Assembly: GCA_014653365.1 (NCBI GenBank)
Contig: JACWEQ010000007.1
Span: 1 to 50,796 of the forward strand
Reading direction: 5' to 3'
From: Pelagibacterales bacterium SAG-MED49
GTDB taxonomy: Bacteria > Pseudomonadota > Alphaproteobacteria > Pelagibacterales > Pelagibacteraceae
Length of the DNA stretch: 50,796 bases
Shown here piece by piece: positions 17,553 to 25,293 of this stretch (positions are counted from its first letter, which is position 1; each line of letters starts with the position of its first letter). The notes under the pieces are model-generated. The model had not been told where the DNA came from. It saw only the letters and a list, made by a program, of their open reading frames with translations, and did not search any database. A program made the position numbers and the translations under genes.

Positions 17553-18443
17553 TTATTTATTATTAGGCGCTAAAACAACAGCTAATATTCCACCTATAAC
17601 AATCAGTGTGCTTCCTGTAATTTCACGCCAACCAAATGGTTCATTAGTAAGTATACTGGAAGTTATAACACCCACAACTATCTCTGATAAAAAAAGTATT
17701 GAACATAAACCTGCACCAAGTTTACTGGGAGACCAAAAAATTACTATCCCTGTAGGTATAAAATAAAATACTGAAATAATAACTAAAAATAGTGCCATTG
17801 AAATAAAAGCTTCAATTGGTGGTATTGGGCCAAGATATTCCTTTAGAAGAAATCCAGCAATAATATTAAATATAGCACCGTAAAAGAAAAATGAAAAAAT
17901 TATAGGAAACACTCCATCAGTTTTGATGAGTTCAAGACGCACCAATCCAGCTGAAAATATAGCACCACCCGCAAGTGCTAGCCAGTCACCTGAATTTTCT
18001 GGAAGAGGTATGACAGTTTGTTTGCTAAAAACTACCCATAGACCTCCTAAAGCTAAAGTTAATGTTAAAACTCTTTCAATACCAGGTCTTTTTTTTAAAA
18101 ATAAAATTTCAAACATTGTTGTCCAGATAGGTGTCATGTAAAAAAGTATCAATGCACGCACAACATCAGTTAAAAGAAAACTTAAAGCATAACAAATAAA
18201 CCCACCTCCAATTAAAATTCCTGTAAGTGGTATTTCAAAGCCTGTAGTTTTACCTTTTGCTTTTCTCCAAATGGCAATGGGAAGTAGGAGAATAACTCCA
18301 ATTATCATTTGAGCTATGGTTCCCCATCCTCCAGTTAGCCCACCCTCTTCAAGTATTCTTTGAGGTAACCAGTATATGCCCCATGCACCAGCTGATATCG
18401 CTAAAGCTAATGCTATTTTAAAGTGATGTGGGTGTCTTTTCAT
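17553..18443 (-). CDS. EamA/DMT-family inner-membrane transporter
   Basis: A 296-residue protein with about ten hydrophobic helices arranged as two EamA repeats, typical of drug/metabolite exporters (RhaT/YdcZ-like superfamily). The substrate is unknown; many relatives export amino acids or metabolites. It lies between the amidase and the second homocysteine methyltransferase on the same strand, with 0-2 bp gaps, so it is part of the 16560-21073 transcript. Short His-Pro-His-His segment at residues 4-7 precedes the first helix. Confidence 0.83.
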   Translation of the reverse strand: MKRHPHHFKIALALAISAGAWGIYWLPQRILEEGGLTGGWGTIAQMIIGVILLLPIAIWRKAKGKTTGFEIPLTGILIGGGFICYALSFLLTDVVRALILFYMTPIWTTMFEILFLKKRPGIERVLTLTLALGGLWVVFSKQTVIPLPENSGDWLALAGGAIFSAGLVRLELIKTDGVFPIIFSFFFYGAIFNIIAGFLLKEYLGPIPPIEAFISMALFLVIISVFYFIPTGIVIFWSPSKLGAGLCSILFLSEIVVGVITSSILTNEPFGWREITGSTLIVIGGILAVVLAPNNK

Positions 18444-18445
18444 AA

Positions 18446-19870
18446 TTAATTACTTAATTCTGGTTTAATTTTACTGAAATTAAATATCTCTTCATATTTT
18501 TTTGTAAAGGCAATTAATTTTAGATCATCAAATTTTTTACCTATAATTTGCATTCCCATCGGCATTCCATTTTCATTAAATCCAACAGGTACGGTGATTG
18601 TTGGTAAATCCAACAAGCTAGACATTATAAAAACTTCTATCCATCTATGGTAAGTATCTAGCTCAAAATGATTTATTTTTTTTGGAAATTGTAAATTTTT
18701 ATCAAATGGAAAAACTTGTGCAGAAGGTAGAATTAAAAAATCACACTTTTTAAAAACATCATCGACTTCTTTAATACACTCATCCTTTTGATTTATTGCT
18801 TTTTCAATGTCATCATCTTTAATGTTTGCTCCTTTTTTATATTCCCATATAGCTTGAGGGGTCATCTCTTCTATATTTTTTAAATTCATACTTTCAGTAT
18901 CTTCAAAAATACTTTTAGCTCTAAAAGTTGTCCAGCTATCCCACATATGATTTGAATTTATCTTCGGTTGAAGACTTTCTATTAAAATATTGTGTTTTTC
19001 TAATTCCTTTAACTTAGTCTCGCACATATTAATTATTCCATTTTCAAACTGATATGAATTATTCATATCTTTTAGCCAACCGACTTTAATATTTGAAAAT
19101 TGCTTATCAGTTATTTTGCTTTCTTTAAAAGAACCATTGATATCAATTGACAGTGGGTCCAATTGATCACTGCCTACTATGCAATCTAACAATACAGCCA
19201 TTTCAATTGGGTTTTTTGCAAAACAACCTGGTGAAGTTAAAACTGGTAATTTACTTAAGTTTTTTTCATTTGATCTATCTGTTGGAATTAATCCAGTTGT
19301 TGGTCTAAATCCATATATATTTGCAAATGCTGCCGGTCCTCTGCAAGAACCCATCATATCTGTGCCATCTGCAAAAGGAATTAATCCAGCTGCAACAGCT
19401 GCACCTGCTCCACCACTAGATCCAGCCGCAGATTTACTAACGTCATAAGGATTTGATGTTGGGCCAAAAAGTCTATTAGTAGTATGGCCACCCACACCTA
19501 ATTCAGCTGTATTTGTTTTTCCAATAATAATTGCTCCACTGTTAATTAAACGATCAACGATTAAAGAATTTTTTTTTGCAATATTATTTTTGTAAGGAGG
19601 AAATCCATATGTTGAAGGAATTCCCTCAATATCAAAAAGATCTTTACAAGCTAGTGGTAGTCCAAACAAAGGTTTTGATTTATTATCTTCGTTGTCGTTT
19701 AAATTTATTTCATGAAAAATTTGTTCTTCTTCTTTTTGAAGTACGATTGCATTTAACGCAGGATTATATTTCTTTATTCTTTCGAGATAAAACTCCACAA
19801 CTTCTTTTGCTGAAATTTCTTTAGATTTTATTAGAGATGTTATTTCTAAAATTGATTTATTCTCAAGCAT
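18446..19870 (-). CDS. Amidase (amidase-signature family)
   Basis: A 474-residue amide hydrolase. The Ser-cisSer-Lys triad is readable: Lys76 (LACKDLFD), Ser151 (AAGSSGGAG) and the nucleophile Ser175 (MMGSCRGPA), 24 residues apart as in other members. The nucleophile segment is usually GGSIRIPA; here GG is replaced by MG and Ile by Cys/Gly, so substrate contacts may be unusual. GatA is unlikely because no GatB or GatC is nearby and the context is catabolic. There is no signal peptide. It precedes the EamA gene by 2 bp and follows the Fe-alcohol dehydrogenase by 12 bp. Confidence 0.85.
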   Translation of the reverse strand: MLENKSILEITSLIKSKEISAKEVVEFYLERIKKYNPALNAIVLQKEEEQIFHEINLNDNEDNKSKPLFGLPLACKDLFDIEGIPSTYGFPPYKNNIAKKNSLIVDRLINSGAIIIGKTNTAELGVGGHTTNRLFGPTSNPYDVSKSAAGSSGGAGAAVAAGLIPFADGTDMMGSCRGPAAFANIYGFRPTTGLIPTDRSNEKNLSKLPVLTSPGCFAKNPIEMAVLLDCIVGSDQLDPLSIDINGSFKESKITDKQFSNIKVGWLKDMNNSYQFENGIINMCETKLKELEKHNILIESLQPKINSNHMWDSWTTFRAKSIFEDTESMNLKNIEEMTPQAIWEYKKGANIKDDDIEKAINQKDECIKEVDDVFKKCDFLILPSAQVFPFDKNLQFPKKINHFELDTYHRWIEVFIMSSLLDLPTITVPVGFNENGMPMGMQIIGKKFDDLKLIAFTKKYEEIFNFSKIKPELSN

Positions 19871-19882
19871 TCAATGAAACTT

Positions 19883-21073
19883 TTATCGAGCTTTTTTGAT
19901 CGATGCCAGTGTCATTTCTTTAACTTCTGCTAAAGTTGCTATTTTTGGATTAGTTGCAAATGCTTGATCTTTCATTGCTTTTTCCGCAATTCTATCTACA
20001 CAATCTTCAGGTACCCCAATTTCACTTAAACTTTTTGGAATTTTTATTCTATCTAGTATTTTTTCAATGTTTAAAATGAATGCGTCAACTGAATGATCTT
20101 TAAATTGCATAGCTTCTGACATTCTTTTAACTTTTTCTTCCATACCTGGAAGATTATATTTTAAAACAACAGGTAATATAATTGCATTAGTTAAACCATG
20201 GTGTGTATTATATTCAGCTCCAACCATATGAGCTATTGCATGAACTAACCCAAGACCTTTTAAAAATGAAATACCTGCCAAACAAGAACCAACATGCATA
20301 CCTCCTCTTGCAAGCAAGTTTGATGGGTCCTCTACAGCTGTAATCAGTGATTTAGAAATTAGATTTAACCCCTCTAAAGCTGCTCCATCACACATTGGAT
20401 TAAAACCAGGAACACAATAACCTTCTATTCCATGAATTAAAGCATCTGCCCCAGTCCAAGCAGTTAAATTTGATGGAAGTCCAATAGTTAGTTCTGGATC
20501 AATTAAGGCTAACGATGGTCTAACATCCGGATGCCACATACAAAATTTCATTCCTTCTTTTAAATAAGTAACCATACCTGTAATTTCAGTTTCGGCCCCT
20601 GTTCCTGCCGTTGTAGGAATAGTTATAATTTTTGGAAAAGGATTATCTTTACTAATTTTAGGAGGAGTTAGTTCAAACTCAAAGTCTCTGAGTGGTACGT
20701 CATTATTTGCTGTAAGGCATATCAATTTACCTCCATCCATTGCACTACCACCACCAATGGCAATTATAGAGTCATGATTTCCATCTTTATATTTTTTACG
20801 ACCAACTGATATTTCGTCTTCTCTTGGATTAGGAGATATATCAAAAAATAAATCTGATTTAACATTTGAGCTAGCTAAATAACTTTGAATATTTGTGATA
20901 AATGGTAGTTTTGGACTTCCTTTATCAGTAACTATTAATGGGTTTTTAATATCTAAATCATTACAAATTTTTCCTATTTCTTTCAATCGTCCTGGACCAT
21001 ACGCAATATTAGTTGGGAATGTCCAATCTTGATTAGATAAGATATCAGATTCATTTAGTTTGAAAGTATTCAT
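19883..21073 (-). CDS. Iron-containing alcohol dehydrogenase
   Basis: A group III (FucO/AdhB-like) NAD-dependent alcohol dehydrogenase, 396 residues. It has the cofactor motif GGGSAMDGGK at 107-116, TIPTTAGTGAE at 151-161, and metal ligands Asp210, His214, His278 and His292 with the spacing of E. coli FucO. It oxidises an alcohol or reduces an aldehyde. First gene of the minus-strand set ending at 16560. It diverges from an EamA transporter with a 40-bp spacer that must hold both promoters. Confidence 0.9.
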   Translation of the reverse strand: MNTFKLNESDILSNQDWTFPTNIAYGPGRLKEIGKICNDLDIKNPLIVTDKGSPKLPFITNIQSYLASSNVKSDLFFDISPNPREDEISVGRKKYKDGNHDSIIAIGGGSAMDGGKLICLTANNDVPLRDFEFELTPPKISKDNPFPKIITIPTTAGTGAETEITGMVTYLKEGMKFCMWHPDVRPSLALIDPELTIGLPSNLTAWTGADALIHGIEGYCVPGFNPMCDGAALEGLNLISKSLITAVEDPSNLLARGGMHVGSCLAGISFLKGLGLVHAIAHMVGAEYNTHHGLTNAIILPVVLKYNLPGMEEKVKRMSEAMQFKDHSVDAFILNIEKILDRIKIPKSLSEIGVPEDCVDRIAEKAMKDQAFATNPKIATLAEVKEMTLASIKKAR

Positions 21074-21113
21074 TTTATTTGTAAGGTTTATACAATCTTT
21101 TATAAAAAATTAA

Positions 21114-22046
21114 ATGAAAAACTTAACTGAAAAATCTGATTTAAAAAAAACTTATCTTGCAATAGCTACCATGTTATTAGCAGTACTGTGTGTTGATTTT
21201 TATATGGTTGTTATAAAGTTTTTAGGAGATGATTATTCAATTGTTCAATTAGCATTATTTAGAAATGCTGCAGCAATAATACCTCTATTTTTATTACTTT
21301 TATTCACCAAAGAGCATTTTTTAGTATTTAAACACTTAGATAAAAAATTTATTTATTTAAGTTTTCTTAGAGGTCTTTGTTTCTTGGCAATGAATATATT
21401 TGTTTTTATTTCTGTTATCAATTTACAATTTGCAACTGCAATGACACTTACTTTTTCATCGCCATTCTTTATTGTAATTTTATCTATTATTTTTTTAAGA
21501 GATAGGGTTGGTATTTATAGATGGTCTGCGGTTATAATTGGGTTCATTGGAGTTGTTATGATTATGAAACCAACAAGTGATATTTTTAACATTTATTCAA
21601 TTTTCCCTATTTTAACAGCACTTGCATGGGCTTTATCCGTAATAGTTTTAAAATATATTCCTGATGGACATTCAACTGCTAAAATTCAATTATACACTTT
21701 AATTTTTAATGTTTTAGGTGCAGCTATATTATTTTTCTTAACTTCAAACCATGCTGAAATTCAAAGTGCTAAAGATTTTTGGTTAATGATGCTGACAGGT
21801 TTTTTGGGCGGAACAGCAGCCATACTTTTTATATATTCATACCGTTTAATAGAAGCTAGTAAAATTGCTTCGTTTGAATACTTTGGTATTCCATCATCTT
21901 TTATTCTTGGGTGGTTTTTCTTTAATGAAGCTCCATGGAGCCAACTATTTCCTGGCGTACTCGTAATTATTTTTGCAGGTATGTTAATTATTTGGAGAGA
22001 TAATGTTAAACAAAAATCTATTAATGTGAGTAGAAAAATTAACTAG
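21114..22046 (+). CDS. EamA/DMT-family inner-membrane transporter
   Basis: A 310-residue protein with about ten transmembrane helices in two EamA repeats (helices starting near residue 14; second repeat starting near 160). The family exports small metabolites or amino acids; the substrate is not known. It diverges from the Fe-alcohol dehydrogenase gene and its 3' end overlaps the end of the convergent glycine-betaine ATPase gene by 8 bp. It is not closely similar by eye to the EamA genes at 17553 and 42998. Confidence 0.85.
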   Translation: MKNLTEKSDLKKTYLAIATMLLAVLCVDFYMVVIKFLGDDYSIVQLALFRNAAAIIPLFLLLLFTKEHFLVFKHLDKKFIYLSFLRGLCFLAMNIFVFISVINLQFATAMTLTFSSPFFIVILSIIFLRDRVGIYRWSAVIIGFIGVVMIMKPTSDIFNIYSIFPILTALAWALSVIVLKYIPDGHSTAKIQLYTLIFNVLGAAILFFLTSNHAEIQSAKDFWLMMLTGFLGGTAAILFIYSYRLIEASKIASFEYFGIPSSFILGWFFFNEAPWSQLFPGVLVIIFAGMLIIWRDNVKQKSINVSRKIN

Positions 22047-23082
22047 CTGATTTCATTGACTTCATGACTATCGCTCGATCTATTTCTCCTAATAAATCCC
22101 CTGTGTCACTGCATACAACAGGGAATGCTTTATCACTATCAACAAGCTTATCTATCAAAGTTTCAATTTTAGAATTGTCAAATATACAATTTGTTTTTAA
22201 ATTATAAAAATCTTTAGTATCAGAGCAACATTCTTTTCTCATAACCTTGGCAGCACTCAATACTTTATATTTTGGTACATCTTCACAAAAATCTTTTACA
22301 TATTGATCTTTCGGATTTGCAACAATTTCCTCTGGTGTACCCACTTGAGATACTTCTCCATCTTTCATAATTGCAATATGGTCAGCCATTTTAATTGCCT
22401 CTAAAAAATCATGAGTAATAAATACCATTGTTTTTTTTAGTTTTTCTTGAATACTTAGAAGTTCATCCTGCATTTCTCTTCTTATAAGTGGGTCTAAAGC
22501 AGAAAAAGGTTCATCAAAAATTAATATTTCAGGATCTACTGCGAGCGCTCTTGCTAAACCAACTCTTTGCTGCATACCTCCTGATAATTCTCTAGGATAG
22601 TTGTTTTGCCATCCATCCAGACCAACCATTTTTAAAACTTCCATTGACTTTTCTATTCTTTCGTTTCTTTTGTTTCCTCTTACCTCTAATCCATATGCAA
22701 TATTATCTATTACTGTTCTATGGGGAAATAGGCCAAAATGTTGAAACACCATACTCATTTTGTTTCTTCTAAGATCTAATAATTCTCTACTATTCATTTT
22801 TGTAACATCAACATCATCCATTTTTACAGTTCCTGACGTTGGCTCAATAAGTCTTGAAATACACCTTACCAATGTTGATTTACCACTTCCTGACAATCCC
22901 ATGACTACAAAAGTTTCACCTTTTTCAATTGAAAAACTCACATTTTTTACTGCAACTACATGTCCTGTACTTTCTTGAACTTCTTTAATTGAAAGATTTG
23001 GATCTAAATCTTTCATTATTCTTTTTTCGTCAGGACCAAATAGTTTCCAGATATTAGAACAAGTAATTTTTTGATTGGTCAT
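22039..23082 (-). CDS. Betaine-type (OpuA/ProV/TmoW) ABC importer, ATPase subunit
   Basis: The ATP-binding subunit of a quaternary amine/osmolyte importer, 347 residues. Walker A is GLSGSGKST (62-70), the ABC signature LSGGMQQR (166-173) and Walker B ILIFDEP (186-192). The C-terminal 80 residues are a reduced CBS-type region, as in ProV/OpuAA. The N-terminal 45 residues before the first strand, including IWKLFG, are also characteristic. The gene is divergent from the permease gene with an 86-bp spacer; usually these genes are co-directional. Likely substrates are glycine betaine, TMAO or a related osmolyte. Confidence 0.9.
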   Translation of the reverse strand: MTNQKITCSNIWKLFGPDEKRIMKDLDPNLSIKEVQESTGHVVAVKNVSFSIEKGETFVVMGLSGSGKSTLVRCISRLIEPTSGTVKMDDVDVTKMNSRELLDLRRNKMSMVFQHFGLFPHRTVIDNIAYGLEVRGNKRNERIEKSMEVLKMVGLDGWQNNYPRELSGGMQQRVGLARALAVDPEILIFDEPFSALDPLIRREMQDELLSIQEKLKKTMVFITHDFLEAIKMADHIAIMKDGEVSQVGTPEEIVANPKDQYVKDFCEDVPKYKVLSAAKVMRKECCSDTKDFYNLKTNCIFDNSKIETLIDKLVDSDKAFPVVCSDTGDLLGEIDRAIVMKSMKSAS

Positions 23083-23168
23083 AGTTAATTATTAATCATT
23101 TTAAAGACTAAAATAGACAATATTTTTCTTTAAAAGTAAAATATTTTATTCTAATTTGCTCAGTTAAT

Positions 23169-25292
23169 ATGTTTAATGTTGTCGAAACTATAAATAAGAC
23201 AAATCGGACGAAGAATATAATAACATATGGTATAATTTTAGTTGTTTTTGTTGTTGCTTTAGTGCTTTCTAGTCAAGGTGAGGGGCCTTCAAAATTTCCA
23301 AAAGTTGTAACTGATGAATTTAAATTTACTGCATGGGTAAATGAAGGTGAAGATTATCTTAAAAAAAATTACAGATGGATCACAAAGATCATAGCTAATT
23401 ATATAAAGGGTGTTTATTATTTTATAGAAGATTTTTTACTTGATTCGCCCTGGGTTTTGATAGCAGCAATTATTATTCTTCCCTGTTTTATAGCTGGTGG
23501 CTTAAAATTAGGTTTATTTTCAACTTTCGTTATTTACTTTTGGGGGGCTGTTGGCATGTGGGAAGCCTCACTTCAAACAGTAGGATTAATGAGTCTGTCT
23601 GTATTATTATGTGTTTTTTTTGGTGTAGTACTAGGAGTTGCTTGTTCACAAAGTGATCGATTTGAAAATTTTATGAAACCTATTTTAGACACTATGCAAG
23701 TAATGCCGGCATTCGTATATTTATTCCCAGCTGTATTCTTTTTTGGTATCGGAGGTGCTCCAGCAATATTGGCTACTATGATTTATTCTATGCCACCTAT
23801 CATAAGATTAACCAACACTGGTATTAGGCAAGTTTCCAAAGAGACTGTTGAGTCGGCCACATCTTTTGGGTCAAGTAAATTACAACTATTATTTAAAATC
23901 AAGATTCCAATGTCTCTTCCAAGTATTATGATGGGTATTAATCAAGTTATAATGATGGCCCTAGCACTTGTAGTGCTAGCCTGTTTTATTGGAGCCGAAG
24001 GTATCGGCGGTCAAGTTTGGCAAGCTATAAGAAGACTTGATGTAGGTTGGGCTATGGAAGGAGGTTTTTGTATATTATTAATGGCAATAATGTTTGATAG
24101 ATTTAGTAAGGCTTGTAGTGAAAAAGATGAAAAACTACCATCCAATGTACAAAAATTTTATTTGTTACCTCAAAGTTGGGAAAAGTATCAAATCGCAAAA
24201 ATCCTGGAAATGCCATTATTTACTATGAGTAAAATTATAGATTTTATTTGCATAAGAACCACAAATTTTATTGCCTTAATTTTTAGCTTAATAACTTCGG
24301 TATTTAATAAGTCTACTGCAAATGATATTAGAGAATTTATTGGTCAAAGATTTTATTTAATCCCTTCTTTAATAATTTTATTTATCATTTCATTTATAGA
24401 CTCAAATTTTTATGAAATTGGGAGTTTTCCAAAGGAATGGAAATTATCTATAAGACAACCAATCTCAAATGCTGTTGCTTCGTTAACAGTAGATGAGGGG
24501 TTTATTGCATTTTCAAAAGGATTAAGAGGTTTTGTTTATTTGAATCTGTTACGTCCATTAGATACGTTTTTAACTCATACACCTTGGTGGTATACATTAG
24601 CTGTTTTTGCAAGCATAGGATACTTTACTGCAGGAATTAGATTTGCACTAATTTCAATTTTATTGTTACTTTTTATTGGAGCTTGTGGAATTTGGCCTCA
24701 ATCAATGATTACATTATCATCAGTTTTAGTCTCAGTATTATTGTGTTTTGTAATTGGAGTACCACTTGGTATAATAGCATCCTACAGCAATAGATTTAAA
24801 AATATTCAAGATGTTGTATTGGACGCTATGCAAACTCTTCCTTATTTTTGCTATTTAATACCAGTGTTAATGTTTTTTGGAGGAGGAACAGTTTCAGCTG
24901 TTTTAGCAACAGTCATTTATTCTATACCACCAATAATCAGACTAACAGCATTAGGTTTAACTCAAGTATCTGGAACTTATTCAGAGGTGTCGAGATCTTT
25001 TGGTGGATCAATTTTACAAACTTTAAACAAAGTTAAATTTCCATTAGCAGTTCCAAGTTTAGTAATAGGTTTTAACCAAACTGTAATTATGGCATTTGCA
25101 ATGCAAATTGTAACACCCTTAATTGGTGGAAAAGGACTTGGGCTAGAAGTGTTTAATGGATTAGCCAGAGCTGATACAGGAAGAGGATTGGCTGCAGGTA
25201 TCGCTATTGTTCTTTTAGCAATAATAATTGATAAAATTAGTCTTGCTTACACAAAAAAACAAAGGGTAGCTTTAGGTTTAGCAAAAAATTAA
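23169..25292 (+). CDS. Betaine-type ABC importer permease, two fused permease domains
   Basis: A 707-residue inner-membrane protein made of two ProW-like permease units in tandem. The first unit has its cytoplasmic EAA loop near residues 227-250 (ESATSFGSSKLQ), the second near 603-625 (EVSRSFGGSILQ). Each is preceded by matching segments such as QVMPAFVYLFPAVFFFG and QTLPYFCYLIPVLMFFG. A normal ProW has one such unit of about 300-350 residues and works as a homodimer; this fusion supplies both halves in one chain. The next gene begins one base after its stop, so it is the first gene of a transporter-enzyme operon. Confidence 0.9.
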   Translation: MFNVVETINKTNRTKNIITYGIILVVFVVALVLSSQGEGPSKFPKVVTDEFKFTAWVNEGEDYLKKNYRWITKIIANYIKGVYYFIEDFLLDSPWVLIAAIIILPCFIAGGLKLGLFSTFVIYFWGAVGMWEASLQTVGLMSLSVLLCVFFGVVLGVACSQSDRFENFMKPILDTMQVMPAFVYLFPAVFFFGIGGAPAILATMIYSMPPIIRLTNTGIRQVSKETVESATSFGSSKLQLLFKIKIPMSLPSIMMGINQVIMMALALVVLACFIGAEGIGGQVWQAIRRLDVGWAMEGGFCILLMAIMFDRFSKACSEKDEKLPSNVQKFYLLPQSWEKYQIAKILEMPLFTMSKIIDFICIRTTNFIALIFSLITSVFNKSTANDIREFIGQRFYLIPSLIILFIISFIDSNFYEIGSFPKEWKLSIRQPISNAVASLTVDEGFIAFSKGLRGFVYLNLLRPLDTFLTHTPWWYTLAVFASIGYFTAGIRFALISILLLLFIGACGIWPQSMITLSSVLVSVLLCFVIGVPLGIIASYSNRFKNIQDVVLDAMQTLPYFCYLIPVLMFFGGGTVSAVLATVIYSIPPIIRLTALGLTQVSGTYSEVSRSFGGSILQTLNKVKFPLAVPSLVIGFNQTVIMAFAMQIVTPLIGGKGLGLEVFNGLARADTGRGLAAGIAIVLLAIIIDKISLAYTKKQRVALGLAKN

Positions 25293-25293
25293 T

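Noticed and set aside
17212..17766. Plus-strand frame of 184 codons
   Set aside because: It is antisense to two well-supported genes (homocysteine methyltransferase copy 2 and EamA).
18446..19870. GatA subunit of the tRNA amidotransferase
   Set aside because: No gatB or gatC adjoins and the nucleophile segment differs; the setting is catabolic.
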